Shown: positions 31,562-41,751, numbered from the stretch's first letter. The stretch: DNA of 64,000 nucleotides from Actinorhabdospora filicis (GCF_030269765.1 NZ_BSTX01000001.1:62001-126000), one strand, 5' to 3'. Numbers and translations are program-made. Notes: generated by a model not told the origin, from the sequence alone.

Positions 31562-32805
31562 GGGATCTCCACGACTACTCGGGTGGGCCCGCCGGGCGGG
31601 CTGGACAGGCTCAGGGAACCGTCGACGACGGCGACGCGGTCGGCGAGGCCGGTGAGGCCGGTGCCGCGCGAGGGATCGGCCCCGCCGCGCCCGTTGTCGG
31701 TGATCTCCACCCGCAGCCTCCCACGGCTCACCGCCGCCTCCAGCGTGGCGTCGTCGGCGCCGCTGTGCCGGGCGACGTTGGCGAGGGCCTCGCAGGCGGC
31801 GAAGTAGGCGGCGGTCTCCACCGCCGGTGGCAGGCGTGGCAGGTCGGCGGTGACGGACACGGGGATCGCCAGGTGGTCCACGGCCTCGGCGAGCGCGGCG
31901 GCCAGTCCCCGCTCGGTGAGGACGCGGGGGTGGATGCCGTGGATGAGCTCGCGGATCTCGGCGAGGGCCGCCGCGGCCTCGCCCTGCGCCTTCGCCATGA
32001 GGGTGTCGCGTTCCTCCCCGTCGCTGATGCGGGCGAGGCCGATGGTGACGCCGAGGGCGACCAGGCGCTGCTGGGCCCCGTCGTGGAGGTCGCGTTCGAT
32101 GCGGCGGCGCTCGGCGTCGAAGGCGTCGACGAGGCGGGCGCGGGAGCGGGTGACGGCGGTGAGGGCGTCGCCGCCGGGCCCGGCGAGCAGGACGCGGGCG
32201 ACGGTGGCGCGCGGGGTGGCGTAGAGGGCGACGAGGTGCAGGCCCAGGACCAGCATCGCCACGCCGATGGGGACGACGGCCCAGGCGGCGCCGGGGCTGC
32301 CGATGAGCACGAGCTTCACCAGGCGCACCTCGCCGTCCTCGGAGGCGGCCAGCAGCAGCGGCGCCAGGATCAGCGAGCCGGGCACGACGAGGGCGCAGAC
32401 CAGCACGAACAGGTCGGCCGGCCACAGGACGGTGGCGAACAGCGCGACGTAGCCCAGGGCGCGCCAAGTGCCGCGCTCGGCCAGGCGCGTGCGCGCCCAC
32501 GACGCCAGGCCCGGGTGCGGCGGCTGCCGGTGCGGGACCGGGGCGCGGCGGGTGTCGGCCAGGCGCATCCGGGCGCGTTCCAGCACGCCCACGGGCAGGC
32601 CGAGCAGGGCCAGCGCGATGAGGAACGGGACGCCGATGAGCACGATCGTCAGGGCCGCCCCGACCGCGAGGAGCGCGGTGGCCAGCAGGAGGACGGCCAG
32701 CCCGGCGGCGGCGCCCGTGACGAGGTAGGCGGCGCACGTCCACGGCCAGCGGCTCCACAGGAACCGGTGGGAGGTCAGTGCCCGCCAGGCGGTCTCGGCG
32801 TGCAT
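31534..32805 (-). CDS. Sensor histidine kinase with PF13796-type membrane sensor
   Basis: A 423-residue kinase with four membrane helices (about 28-75, 118-150 and 170-195), a HisKA_3 helix with His241 in ERDLHDGAQQRL, and a HATPase_c domain (N-box CEALANVARHS, then GRGG and GTGLTGL). The membrane region resembles the 'Sensor' domain common in kinases next to antibiotic-responsive exporters. It forms an operon with the downstream response regulator and is divergent from an ABC exporter. Confidence 0.92.
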   Translation of the reverse strand: MHAETAWRALTSHRFLWSRWPWTCAAYLVTGAAAGLAVLLLATALLAVGAALTIVLIGVPFLIALALLGLPVGVLERARMRLADTRRAPVPHRQPPHPGLASWARTRLAERGTWRALGYVALFATVLWPADLFVLVCALVVPGSLILAPLLLAASEDGEVRLVKLVLIGSPGAAWAVVPIGVAMLVLGLHLVALYATPRATVARVLLAGPGGDALTAVTRSRARLVDAFDAERRRIERDLHDGAQQRLVALGVTIGLARISDGEERDTLMAKAQGEAAAALAEIRELIHGIHPRVLTERGLAAALAEAVDHLAIPVSVTADLPRLPPAVETAAYFAACEALANVARHSGADDATLEAAVSRGRLRVEITDNGRGGADPSRGTGLTGLADRVAVVDGSLSLSSPPGGPTRVVVEIPCPPTGPPA

Positions 32806-32849
32806 CCCACGACGGTACGCGGGCGGCGGGCGCGCGGCACGGGAGCGGG

Positions 32850-32891
32850 ATGGAGGCCGGGGGTAGAGGTTCCTCTACCCCCGGCCTCCAT
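32850..32891. promoter_or_regulatory. 42-bp perfect palindrome between the two-component genes and the ABC exporter
   Basis: Twenty-base arms (32850-32869 and 32872-32891) are exactly complementary around a two-base centre. The centre reads GTAGAGGTTCCTCTAC. It sits 45 bases from each divergent start codon. It is far longer than a normal operator; it may combine a response-regulator site with an RNA hairpin in both leaders. Confidence 0.7.
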
Positions 32892-32936
32892 GCAGGGCCA
32901 GTGCGCCGCGCGGCGATCCGGGGTGTGCTGGTGGGC

Positions 32937-33680
32937 ATGTCGAACGCAGTCGTGTTGTCCGGCCTGCGCCGGGCCTACGGGTCGGGCCAGAACGCCGTGA
33001 CCGCCCTGGACGGGGTCTCGCTCGCCTTCCGCGCGGGCACCTTCACCGCCGTGATGGGCCCCTCCGGCTCGGGCAAGTCCACTTTGCTTCAGTGCGCGGC
33101 GGGCCTGGACCGGCCCGACGCGGGCTCGGTGGTCCTGGACGGCGGGAACCCGGTCGAGCTGACCGGCCTGCCCGAGCGGCGGCTGACGGCGCTGCGCCGC
33201 GAGCGGATCGGTTTCGTGTTCCAGTCGGTGAACCTGCTGCCGGCGCTGACCGCCGAGCAGAACGTGGCCCTGCCCCTGCGGCTCGCCGGTCGCCGTGTGA
33301 CGCGCGCCGAGCTGCGCGAGGCCCTGGCCGAGGTCGGCCTGGAGGGACGCGGCGGGCACCGCCCCGGCGAGCTGTCGGGCGGGCAGCGACAGCGCGTGGC
33401 GATCGCGCGCGCCCTGGTCACCCGGCCCGACGTGCTGTTCGCCGACGAGCCCACCGGCGCCCTCGACACCGAGAGCGGGGCCATGGTCCTGCGGCTGATG
33501 CGCGGCCTCGCCGACGGCGGGCAGACCATCATCATGGTCACCCACGACCCCGTCGCCGCCTCCTACGCCGACCGGGTCGTGTTCATCGCCGACGGCCGCG
33601 CCGCCGGAGAGGACCACGCGCCCACCCCCGAACGCGTCGCCGCCGCCCTGGCCTCGCTGCGCCCGAAGGTCCTGGCATGA
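32937..33680 (+). CDS. ABC exporter ATP-binding protein (MacB/LolD type)
   Basis: A 247-residue ATPase with Walker A GPSGSGKST (41-49), Q-loop in FVFQSVNLLP, signature LSGGQ (146-150), Walker B VLFADEP (166-172) and H-loop VTHD. It belongs to the MacB/LolD/FtsE family that powers mechanotransmission exporters. ATG at 32937. Its stop overlaps the permease start in ATGA. Confidence 0.93.
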   Translation: MSNAVVLSGLRRAYGSGQNAVTALDGVSLAFRAGTFTAVMGPSGSGKSTLLQCAAGLDRPDAGSVVLDGGNPVELTGLPERRLTALRRERIGFVFQSVNLLPALTAEQNVALPLRLAGRRVTRAELREALAEVGLEGRGGHRPGELSGGQRQRVAIARALVTRPDVLFADEPTGALDTESGAMVLRLMRGLADGGQTIIMVTHDPVAASYADRVVFIADGRAAGEDHAPTPERVAAALASLRPKVLA

Positions 33681-36088
33681 GGGCCCTGTTCCCGATGGCG
33701 TGGCGGGGTCTTCGCGCCCGCTGGATCACCGTCACCACGACGTTCCTCGCCCTGGCCCTCGGCGTCGCGCTGATCACCGCCATGGGCCAGGTCCTCGCCG
33801 GGACGCTCTCCGCCCCGGGCCGCGCGCCGTCCCGCTACGCCGAGGCGCCCGTCGTGGTCGTCGCGACCGGCGAGCTGAGCGTCCCCGTCCCCGGCGGATC
33901 GGCCGCGCGGGACCTGGCCGACTCCCCCGGGCTGTCCCCGGCGCAGCTGGACGCCCTGGCGCAGGCCGGTCCGCTCACCCTCGACCACGTCTTCCCCGCC
34001 GGTGGCCTCGGCGGGCCGCTCACCGGCCGGTCCCTGGCCACCGCCGGGGCGTCGGGCGCCGCTCCCCTCACCGGGCGCGCGCCCGCCGCCGACGGCGAGG
34101 TCCTGCTGGCCGCGCCCGGCACCGCGGCGGGCGCCCGGATCACCCTCTACGGCCCCGACGGGACCGCCGGGGAGTACCTGGTGGCCGGTACCGCCGCGCC
34201 CGTCGGCGGCGAGCCGACGGTCTTCTTCACCCCCGCCGAGGCCGCCCGGCTGTCCCCGCGCGTGGACGTCGCCCTCGCCGCCGCGCCCGTCACCGTGCCC
34301 GGCACGCGCGTGCTGACCGGTGACGCGCGCCGCGTCCTGGACCCCGCCACCGCGCGCGACGAGGAGGCGCTCATCAGCGTCAACGCGCTCACCGGCACCG
34401 CCGGTGGCGTCGCCGCGTTCGTCTCGGTCTTCGTGGTCGCCTCCACCTTCGCCTTCGCGGTGGCGCGCAGGCGCGGCGAGTTCGCGCTGCTGCGCGCCGC
34501 CGGGGCCACGCCGCGGCAGGTGCGCCGCGTGGTCCTCACCGAGGCGCTGCTGCTGGGCGTGCTGGGCTCGGCGGCCGGATGCGTCCTCGGCGACGCCGGG
34601 GCGCCGGAGCTCGCCGCGCGGCTGCGCGGGGCCGGGCTCGCGCCGGACTGGTTCACCGTCGGCGGCTCCACCGCCCCCGCCCTCATCGCCTTCGCCACCG
34701 GCGTCCTCGTCGCCCTCACCGGGGCGTGGACGGCGGCGCGCCGCGCGGGCCGGGTGCGTCCCGCCGAGGCGCTGCGCGAAGCCGAGACCGAGAAGCGCGG
34801 CATCACCCCCGTCCGGCTGCTGGCCGGGCTGGCCGCCCTGGCGGGCGCGGTGTGGATGACCGCCGAGCCGCTCGCCACCGCGCCCGCCGAACTCCTCAAA
34901 CGCAAGCAGTACACGCCCCTGGCGATGCTGCTGCTCATCGCCCTGGCCGCGCTGGCGCCGCTCATCGTGCCGCCGATCGCGCGGCTGGTCACCTGGCCGC
35001 TGACGCGCCTGCGCGGCGCGACGGGGATGCTGGCCCGCGCCTCGGCCCTCGGCGCGCCCGCCCGCACCGCCGCCACCGCCGCGCCCGTCGTCCTCACCGT
35101 CGGCCTCGCGGTGTGCCTGATGGGCGCGACCGGGACCGTGGACGAGGCCCGCGCCGCCGAACGCGCCGACCGGGTCGCCGCGGACTTCGCCGCCCTGCCC
35201 GGCGACGCGCCCGCCGTGGCCCCGGACGTGGCCGCCGCGCTCGCCGCGGTGCCCGGCGCGCGGACCCTGACGGTGCGCGAGACCAGCGTCTACGACCTGG
35301 AGGAGGACACCGTCCTGCTGCGGCGGCAGGCGCGGGCCATCGACGGGGACCCCACCGGCCTGCTGTCGCTGCCGCTGGTCGACGGCGACCCGGCCGCGCT
35401 CGACGACACCGGCATCGTCGTCGACACCGAGTGGGGACGCCGGGTCGGGGAGACCGTGCGCGTCCACCGCGCCGACGGCTCCCCCGTGGACCTGCGGGTC
35501 GTGGCCGTCATCCGCGAGGGCGCGGGCGGCAACGGCGCCTACGTCACCGCCGTCCACGCCCCCGGCGCGCCCATCGCCGAGGTCCTCGTGGACGCCCCCT
35601 CCGCCGACGCCGTCCGCGCCGCGGTGGCGAACACCGGCGCGCGACTGCTGACCCGGGCCGAGTGGCGCGAGCGCGCCCTCACCGGCGCCACCTCCGAGGT
35701 CCGGCTGGTCGCCATCGGCCTCGTCGTGGGCCTGGCGCTGCTCTACACGGGACTGTTCCTGGTCGGCACCCTCGCCATGGCCACCCGCGAGCGCCACGCC
35801 GAGCTGCGGCTGCTGCGCCTGGCCGGGGCCGGGCGCGCGCACGTGCTGGCGTACCTGGCCGCCGAGACGGGCCTGGTGGTCCTCACCGGCTGCGTGCTGG
35901 CCGCCGTGGCGGGCGCGGTGTCGCTGGGCGGGCAGTGGCTGGCCCTGCGCGGCCTCACCGGGGACGCCGCGATCGCCGTGCCGTGGCCCACGGTCGGGCT
36001 CATCGCCGCCGGATGCGCGGTACTGGCGCTGGGGACGGTGCTGACCGTCGCCCTCGCCTCCCGCACGCGTGAGGAGGCGGCGGCGTGA
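33677..36088 (+). CDS. ABC exporter permease, two FtsX domains
   Basis: An 803-residue membrane protein. The N-terminal helix is near residues 17-38, followed by an extracytoplasmic domain, then a three-helix FtsX domain (about 240-350), a second loop domain and a second FtsX domain (about 680-800). The helix-bundle motif LLRAAGATPRQVRRVV and its repeat LLRLAGAGRAHVLAYL mark the two halves. Such permeases with a MacB-type ATPase and a kinase/regulator pair typically protect against cell-envelope-active peptides; the substrate here is unknown. Start ATG at 33677 overlaps the ATPase stop. Confidence 0.93.
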   Translation: MRALFPMAWRGLRARWITVTTTFLALALGVALITAMGQVLAGTLSAPGRAPSRYAEAPVVVVATGELSVPVPGGSAARDLADSPGLSPAQLDALAQAGPLTLDHVFPAGGLGGPLTGRSLATAGASGAAPLTGRAPAADGEVLLAAPGTAAGARITLYGPDGTAGEYLVAGTAAPVGGEPTVFFTPAEAARLSPRVDVALAAAPVTVPGTRVLTGDARRVLDPATARDEEALISVNALTGTAGGVAAFVSVFVVASTFAFAVARRRGEFALLRAAGATPRQVRRVVLTEALLLGVLGSAAGCVLGDAGAPELAARLRGAGLAPDWFTVGGSTAPALIAFATGVLVALTGAWTAARRAGRVRPAEALREAETEKRGITPVRLLAGLAALAGAVWMTAEPLATAPAELLKRKQYTPLAMLLLIALAALAPLIVPPIARLVTWPLTRLRGATGMLARASALGAPARTAATAAPVVLTVGLAVCLMGATGTVDEARAAERADRVAADFAALPGDAPAVAPDVAAALAAVPGARTLTVRETSVYDLEEDTVLLRRQARAIDGDPTGLLSLPLVDGDPAALDDTGIVVDTEWGRRVGETVRVHRADGSPVDLRVVAVIREGAGGNGAYVTAVHAPGAPIAEVLVDAPSADAVRAAVANTGARLLTRAEWRERALTGATSEVRLVAIGLVVGLALLYTGLFLVGTLAMATRERHAELRLLRLAGAGRAHVLAYLAAETGLVVLTGCVLAAVAGAVSLGGQWLALRGLTGDAAIAVPWPTVGLIAAGCAVLALGTVLTVALASRTREEAAA

Positions 36089-36091
36089 CGG

Positions 36092-36532
36092 CTAGCGCGC
36101 GTCCGGGTGGGCGACGGCGATGTGGGACAGCGCGAGGCGGTACCCGTCCACCCCCGCGCCCACGATGACCGCCGAGGCGTGGGCGGAGATGTAAGAGTGG
36201 TGCCGGAAGGGCTCGCGCTTGTGCACGTTGGAGATGTGCACCTCGATCAGCGGCGCGGTCAGCATCGCGCAAGCGTCGCCGATGGCGATCGAGGTATGGG
36301 TGTAGGCCCCGGCGTTCAAAACGACGGGGTCCCCCGCCTCGGCGGCCTGGTGCAGCCGGTCGAGGATCTCGTGCTCGGCGTTGCTCTGCCAGACCTCGAC
36401 CTCCAGGCCGAGCTCCTCGCCGGCGCGCTCGCAGAGCTTCACCAGGTCGGCGTAGGTGGTGGAGCCGTAGATGTGCGGCTCACGGGTGCCCAGGCGGTTC
36501 AGGTTGGGCCCGTTGATGACGCGGACGGTCAC
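36092..36532 (-). CDS. aroQ: Type II 3-dehydroquinate dehydratase
   Basis: Third step of the shikimate pathway. The 146-residue protein has the N-terminal [19 protein letters not shown] containing the active-site lid Arg and Tyr, and the catalytic-His segment [20 protein letters not shown] at 36532 lies four bases after the aroKB stop. Last of the aroC-aroKB-aroQ operon; convergent with the ABC permease gene, three bases apart. Confidence 0.96.
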   Translation of the reverse strand: MTVRVINGPNLNRLGTREPHIYGSTTYADLVKLCERAGEELGLEVEVWQSNAEHEILDRLHQAAEAGDPVVLNAGAYTHTSIAIGDACAMLTAPLIEVHISNVHKREPFRHHSYISAHASAVIVGAGVDGYRLALSHIAVAHPDAR

Positions 36533-36536
36533 GTGC

Positions 36537-38102
36537 TCACCCTTCGACGGCGGCGTACGCGGCGCGCATCTGCTCTTCGGTCACGTCGGAGACCAGGGCG
36601 GGGCGGCCGATGTCCTCCAGCAGCACGAAGCGCATGGTCGCGCCGACGGACTTCTTGTCCACCCGCATCGCGCCCAGCAGCTCGTCCCAGCGCCCGCCCG
36701 GGTAGGACACCGGCAGGCCGAGCGAGGTGAGGACCGCGCGGGTGCGGTCGACGACGTCCACCCGGCCCGTGAGGCGGCCCAGGTGCGCGGCGTACATCAT
36801 GCCCACGGCCACCGCGTCGCCGTGGCGCCAGCGGTAGTCCTCGATCTTCTCGATCGCGTGGGCGAAGGTGTGGCCGTAGTTGAGGAAGGCCCGGCGGCCG
36901 GTCTCCCGCAGGTCCTCGGTGACGACCTCGGCCTTGACGCGGATGGCGCGGGTGGCGATGTCGGCCAGCAGCACCGACTCCGGGTCGAGGGCGGCCTTCG
37001 GGTCGCTCTCCACCCGGCGCAGGATCTCGGCGTCGGCGATGAAGCCGCACTTGACGACCTCGGCGAGCCCGGCGGCCAGGTCGGCGGCGGGCAGGGTCGC
37101 CAGGAAGCCCAGGTCGCACAGGACGGCGGCCGGGGGGTGGAAGGCGCCGACGAGGTTCTTCCCGGCGGAGGTGTTGACGCCGGTCTTGCCGCCGACGGCG
37201 GCGTCGACCATGCCCAGCAGCGAGGTCGGGATCTGCACGACCCGCACTCCCCGCAGCCAGCAGGCCGCGACGTACCCGGCGAGGTCGGTGACGGCCCCGC
37301 CGCCGATGCCCAGGACGACGTCGGTGCGGGTGAACCCAGCCGCGCCCAGGCGCTCCCAGCAGGCCTCGGCGACCGCGACGGTCTTGCCGGCCTCGGCGTC
37401 GGGGACCTCGATGAGGTAGGGACGCGCGCCCGCCTCGGCGACGATCGCGGCGAGCTCGGCGGCCGCCTCCGACATCGGGGCGGCGTGCAGGATCGCGGCC
37501 TTCGCGGCGCCCTTCAGGTAGGGCGTGACGCCCCGGGCGAGCCCGTGGCCGACGACCGCGTCGTACTCGGCGGCGCCGCCGACGGGCACGAACACGGGGA
37601 CGCCCCCGAGCCGGGCCATCAGCTCGTCGACGATCAGCGCGGGTTCCCGCTCGTCGGTGTCGACGGCGAAGGCGGCGACCTCCTCGTAGAGGGGCAGCCG
37701 CTGGTCCATGAGGAGCTTCAGGGTCGCGCGGGGGTTCATCTCCAGCAGCGGGCGGCCTCCGCCGAGGCCGACGCGCTTGACGGCCTCGGACAGGCCGACG
37801 TTGAGGAACACCACCCGGTGGCCGCGCAGGAGCTCGCGCGTCTCGGCGGCCAGGACCGCGCCCCCGCCGAGGGAGACGACGCCGTGGTGCCCGCCGAGGG
37901 CGGCGGCGACGGCCTCGCGCTCCAGGGCGCGGAAGTGCTCCTCGCCGTGGTCGATGAAGATCTCCGGGATCGGTTTCCCGGCCAGCGCGGCGATGTCGGC
38001 GTCGGTGTCGCGGAAGGGCAGCCCGAGGCGCTCGGCGAGGGCGGCGCCGACGGTGCTCTTGCCGGACCCGGGGGGCCCGACGAAGACGGCGACGGGCTTC
38101 AC
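36537..38102 (-). CDS. aroKB: Fused shikimate kinase / 3-dehydroquinate synthase
   Basis: One open frame of 521 residues. Residues 1-166 are shikimate kinase (Walker [10 protein letters not shown] at 9-17, shikimate-binding DTDADIA near 32, GGGAV at 79-83 and the lid Arg region RPLL). Residues about 168-521 are dehydroquinate synthase ([13 protein letters not shown], the Lys in AEVVKCG, metal-binding His in [11 protein letters not shown]). The junction [16 protein letters not shown] has no stop or frame change. Usual actinobacterial aroK and aroB are separate adjacent genes. GTG at 38102 overlaps the aroC stop by four bases. An internal start could also give free AroB. Confidence 0.93.
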   Translation of the reverse strand: MKPVAVFVGPPGSGKSTVGAALAERLGLPFRDTDADIAALAGKPIPEIFIDHGEEHFRALEREAVAAALGGHHGVVSLGGGAVLAAETRELLRGHRVVFLNVGLSEAVKRVGLGGGRPLLEMNPRATLKLLMDQRLPLYEEVAAFAVDTDEREPALIVDELMARLGGVPVFVPVGGAAEYDAVVGHGLARGVTPYLKGAAKAAILHAAPMSEAAAELAAIVAEAGARPYLIEVPDAEAGKTVAVAEACWERLGAAGFTRTDVVLGIGGGAVTDLAGYVAACWLRGVRVVQIPTSLLGMVDAAVGGKTGVNTSAGKNLVGAFHPPAAVLCDLGFLATLPAADLAAGLAEVVKCGFIADAEILRRVESDPKAALDPESVLLADIATRAIRVKAEVVTEDLRETGRRAFLNYGHTFAHAIEKIEDYRWRHGDAVAVGMMYAAHLGRLTGRVDVVDRTRAVLTSLGLPVSYPGGRWDELLGAMRVDKKSVGATMRFVLLEDIGRPALVSDVTEEQMRAAYAAVEG

Positions 38103-39277
38103 CGGATCAGCAGGTTGTCGAGGTAGGCGGCGAGGTTGCGGGAGGTCTCGCCGACGGAGTCGCCGCCGAACTTCTCCAGCGCGGCCTCGGCGAGCACGAA
38201 CGCGACCATGGCCTCGGCGACCACGGCGGCGGCCGAGACGGCGACGACGTCGGAGCGCTGGGCGATGGCGGCGGCGGCCTCGCCGGTGGCGACGTCCACG
38301 GTGGACAGCGGCCGGGTGAGCGAGGAGATCGGCTTCATCGCGGCGCGCACCCGCAGGGGCTCGCCGGTGGTGATGCCGCCTTCGAGTCCGCCGGCGCGGT
38401 CGGTGAGGCGGCGGACGCCGTCGTCGGTGGCCACGATCTCGTCGTGGGCGACCGAGCCGCGCGAGCGGGCCTGGGTGAAGGCGTCGCCGATCTCGACGCC
38501 CTTGATGGCCTGGATGGACATCAGGGCGGCGGCCAGGCGCGCGTCGAGCTTGCGGTCCCACTGGACGTGCGAGCCGAGCCCGGGGGGCGCGCCGTAGGCG
38601 AGGACCTCCACGACACCGCCGAGGGTGTCGGCGTCCTGCTTGGCGGCGTCGACGGCGGCGACCATCCGCGCGGAGGCCTCGGGGTCGAGGCAGCGCAGCG
38701 GGTCGGCGTCGATCTGGGCCTCGTCGCCGGGGACGGGGAGGACGCCGGGCTTGGCGGCCACGTCGCCGAGGGCGACCACGTGGGAGAGGACGTCGATGCC
38801 GAGGGCCTGCTTGCAGAAGGCCTTGGCGACGGCGCCGATGGCGACGCGCGCGGCGGTCTCGCGGGCGCTGGCGCGCTCCAGGATCGGCCGGGCGTCGTCG
38901 TGGGCGTACTTCTGCATGCCCGCGAGGTCGGCGTGCCCGGGCCGGGGCCGGGTGAGCGGCTTGTTGCGGGCCTGCGCGTCGAGGAGTTCGGCGTCCACCG
39001 GGTCGGGGGACATGACGGTCTCCCACTTGGGCCACTCGGAGTTGCCCACCCGGATGGCGACCGGGGACCCGAGGGTGCGGCCGTGGCGGAGGCCGCCGAT
39101 GAACTCGACCTCATCGCGCTCGAACTTCATGCGCGCACCGCGACCGTAGCCGAGCCGTCGTCTGGCCAGTTCGGCCGTGACGTCGGCGGTGGTCACCTCC
39201 ACGCCGGCCGGCAGGCCGTCGATGATGGCCACGAGGGCCGGTCCGTGCGATTCTCCGGCGGTCATCCAACGCAACAC
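38099..39277 (-). CDS. aroC: Chorismate synthase
   Basis: Final common step of aromatic biosynthesis, FMN-dependent loss of phosphate from EPSP. The 392-residue protein has all three family signatures: [16 protein letters not shown] near the start, [19 protein letters not shown] in the middle, and [17 protein letters not shown] near the end. GTG at 39277 (followed by TTG CGT TGG ATG); initiation at the Met five codons in is possible. First gene of the aro operon. Confidence 0.96.
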   Translation of the reverse strand: MLRWMTAGESHGPALVAIIDGLPAGVEVTTADVTAELARRRLGYGRGARMKFERDEVEFIGGLRHGRTLGSPVAIRVGNSEWPKWETVMSPDPVDAELLDAQARNKPLTRPRPGHADLAGMQKYAHDDARPILERASARETAARVAIGAVAKAFCKQALGIDVLSHVVALGDVAAKPGVLPVPGDEAQIDADPLRCLDPEASARMVAAVDAAKQDADTLGGVVEVLAYGAPPGLGSHVQWDRKLDARLAAALMSIQAIKGVEIGDAFTQARSRGSVAHDEIVATDDGVRRLTDRAGGLEGGITTGEPLRVRAAMKPISSLTRPLSTVDVATGEAAAAIAQRSDVVAVSAAAVVAEAMVAFVLAEAALEKFGGDSVGETSRNLAAYLDNLLIR

Positions 39278-39350
39278 GTCCGCAAGTCTCGCACGGGCGC
39301 GGCCCCGCCCGTTCGGCAGGTGAGCGGCCCGTCCCAGCCGTCGGGACGCC

Positions 39351-39923
39351 TCAGCGCAGCAACGTCATCAGCGCCCCCACCAGCAGAACCGGGCCGTAGG
39401 GGACCTCGCGGCGGCCGCGCGCCAGCGCCCATCCGGCCGCGAGGCCCCCGGCGGTGAGAACGAGCACGGTGGCGGCCCACACGGCGGCCCACGACACCGC
39501 GCCCAGGGGCAGCGCGAGCAGCCCGGCGAGCTTGACGTCCCCGGGCCCGAGCGCGGCGGGCGCGAGCAGGTGGACGGACCCCAGCCCGGCCAGGGCCACG
39601 ACGGCGGCGGCCACCGCGCGCCACACCGCGTCCGGCGGCCCGGTCGCGGCCAGCCCGGCGAGCACCGCCGGGTAGGCGGGCAGCGTGAGCGGATCGGGCA
39701 GCCGCCGCGCCAGGACGTCGGTGAGCACCAGCGGCGCGGCCAGCGCGGCGAGGAGCACGACGGGCGCCGCCGCCGTCCAGGCCGCGATCGCGGCGAACCC
39801 GGCCGAGCAGAGCGCGAGCGGGACGGCCGGGCACGGCAGCCCGGTGCGGGAGACGACGACGCGGGCGAGGAGCGGGGCGAACCCGACGGCGAGCGCGGGC
39901 GGCGCGGCGGCGAAAATGTCCAT
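39351..39923 (-). CDS. Prepilin peptidase (A24 family, short form)
   Basis: A 190-residue polytopic membrane aspartyl protease. The two catalytic Asp sites are visible: [13 protein letters not shown] and the GxGD motif in GPGDVKLAG. It lacks the N-terminal methyltransferase domain, as in TadV-type enzymes that process Flp pilins. No pilus genes are in the window. ATG at 39923 chosen (MDIFAAAPP). It lies 73 bases upstream of aroC on the same strand. Confidence 0.85.
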   Translation of the reverse strand: MDIFAAAPPALAVGFAPLLARVVVSRTGLPCPAVPLALCSAGFAAIAAWTAAAPVVLLAALAAPLVLTDVLARRLPDPLTLPAYPAVLAGLAATGPPDAVWRAVAAAVVALAGLGSVHLLAPAALGPGDVKLAGLLALPLGAVSWAAVWAATVLVLTAGGLAAGWALARGRREVPYGPVLLVGALMTLLR

Positions 39924-39988
39924 GTCGCATGAATAGCGGACAGGTACGACATTCCAGAACACGTGCGTCACCGGGGCACACTGGCCCC

Positions 39989-40870
39989 ATGCTCATCCGC
40001 CCCGTAGTGCCCGAAGACATCGACGCCCGCGTCGCCCTCCACCGCGCGTGCGTGCCCTTCTCCGTCGCCACCCCCGCCATCATGGGCACGGATCCGGCCG
40101 AGCCGGACCCGCACCGGCTGCGCCTGGCCGCCGAGGTGGACGGCCGTCTCGTCGCCACCTGCGGCGCCGACCTCGACGACCCCGCCCGCGGTGCCGGGAG
40201 CGTCAACGTCATGGTCCTGCCGGAGCATCGCGGCGCGGGCATCGGCGCCGGGCTGTACGCGCGGGCCGAGGCGCACCTGGCCGCGATCGGCGCCCGGCAC
40301 GTGACGGCCTCGGTCTTCGAGGAGACCTCGCGGTCCTTCGCCGAGCGGCGCGGATTCGCCGCCCACGGCGTCACGCGCGTCGCGACCTTCGATCCGCGCG
40401 AGGCGTCCGGCGAACCGGCGCCGGACGGGATCACGCTGCGCGCCGGCAGCGAGCTGCCCGACCTGCGCGCCTTCCACGAGCTCGACCTGGCCTTCGGCCC
40501 CGATCTCCCGCTCACGCTGCCGTACGCGGCGAAGCCCTTCGAGGAGTGGCTGGCCCGGCGCGACGGTGTCATCCCGCTGGATCCCGAGCTGTGCTTCGTC
40601 GCCTACGACGGCGACCTGCCGGTGGCGATGACGCTCACCGCGGTCACCGAAGACCGGATGCTCACCACCCGCACGGGCACCCGTCCCGGCCACCGCCGCC
40701 GCAGCCTGGCGCGCGCGGTGAAGGTCGCCGCGCTGACCGCCGGGGCGAAGAAGGGCATGACCCGCGCCCTCACCTGGAACGGCGCGAAGAACACCGCCAT
40801 CATCGCGGCCAACGAGTCGCTCGGGTACCGCCTGCACACCGAGATCACGATCATGGTCCGGGAGTCCTGA
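39989..40870 (+). CDS. GNAT acetyltransferase with two GNAT domains, copy 1
   Basis: A 293-residue protein with an N-terminal GNAT domain (acetyl-CoA loop MVLPEHRGAGIGAGLYA) and a second, weaker C-terminal GNAT domain (TGTRPGHRRRSLARAVK). Architecture resembles mycothiol-synthase-like tandem GNATs. Substrate unknown. ATG at 39989. Its TGA stop shares one base with the ATG of the next, paralogous gene. Confidence 0.85.
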   Translation: MLIRPVVPEDIDARVALHRACVPFSVATPAIMGTDPAEPDPHRLRLAAEVDGRLVATCGADLDDPARGAGSVNVMVLPEHRGAGIGAGLYARAEAHLAAIGARHVTASVFEETSRSFAERRGFAAHGVTRVATFDPREASGEPAPDGITLRAGSELPDLRAFHELDLAFGPDLPLTLPYAAKPFEEWLARRDGVIPLDPELCFVAYDGDLPVAMTLTAVTEDRMLTTRTGTRPGHRRRSLARAVKVAALTAGAKKGMTRALTWNGAKNTAIIAANESLGYRLHTEITIMVRES

Positions 40871-41751
40871 TGCTCATCCGCACGCCGGTGCCCGGCGACA
40901 CCCCCGCGCGCCTGGCCCTCGCCCGCGCCGCCACGCCGTACACGATGGCCTCGGCGGACCTCATCGACCGGATCGACGCGCGGAGCGCGCCCGGGGACCG
41001 GCGGCTGACGCTGCTGGCCGAGGCCGGCGGGGAGGTCATCGGGGTCGGGACGGCGGCCACCGACCGGTTCCTGGCGCCCGGCGCGTCCACCGCCAACGTC
41101 ATCGTCGCCCCCGGGCACCGGGGGCGCGGGTACGGCGCGGCGCTGTGGGCGCGGCTGGCGGCGCACCTGGACGGCGCCGGGGCGGCCGTCGTGCACGCGG
41201 CCACCGACCACGACGCGGGCGTGGCCTTCGCCGGGCGCCGGGGGTTCGCCGTCGCCGCCGAGACGCGCGTGTCGGCCGTCGACCCGCGCGAGGTCGCCGA
41301 GCCGGCCGTCCCCGCCAGCCTGGCGCTCGTCCCCCTCGCCGACCCGGCGGCCATGCGCGGCGCCTACGCGCTGCACCGGCTGACCGACCTGCCCTCGGTG
41401 GTGGAGTACCGGGACCTGTCGTTCGCCGACTGGCGCGCCCGCGCGACCAACGCCGGGGTCCTGGACCTCGACTGCTCGCTGGTGGTCTTCGAGGACGGCG
41501 AGCCGATCGCGCTGACGATGATCAACATCTCCGGGACGCGCGGCTTCAACAGCCTCGCCGCCACCCGCGCCGACCACCGCGGACGCGGGCTCGCCGGGCT
41601 GGTGAAGGCGGCGAGCCTGCGCGCGGCCGCCGCCAAGGGCGTCACGCTGGTCGCCACGTACAACGACGCCGACAACGCGCCGATGATCGCGGTCAACACG
41701 CGCCTGGGCTACCGGCCCTACGCCACCCGCCGCGAGCTGCGGCGAGGCTGA
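40870..41751 (+). CDS. GNAT acetyltransferase with two GNAT domains, copy 2
   Basis: A 293-residue paralogue of the preceding gene, exactly equal in length. It has N-terminal acetyl-CoA loop VAPGHRGRGYGAALWA and C-terminal loop RADHRGRGLAGLVK. Both start MLIR. The C-terminal loop keeps the RGxG pattern better than copy 1. Overlap of stop and start (TGATG) implies coupled translation. The role is unknown; adjacent paralogues with different loops suggest different acceptors. Confidence 0.85.
   Translation: MLIRTPVPGDTPARLALARAATPYTMASADLIDRIDARSAPGDRRLTLLAEAGGEVIGVGTAATDRFLAPGASTANVIVAPGHRGRGYGAALWARLAAHLDGAGAAVVHAATDHDAGVAFAGRRGFAVAAETRVSAVDPREVAEPAVPASLALVPLADPAAMRGAYALHRLTDLPSVVEYRDLSFADWRARATNAGVLDLDCSLVVFEDGEPIALTMINISGTRGFNSLAATRADHRGRGLAGLVKAASLRAAAAKGVTLVATYNDADNAPMIAVNTRLGYRPYATRRELRRG

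Noticed and set aside
37570..37620. Separate aroK and aroB genes
   Set aside because: No stop codon or frame change separates the two domains, so a fusion is the direct reading. An extra internal start remains possible.
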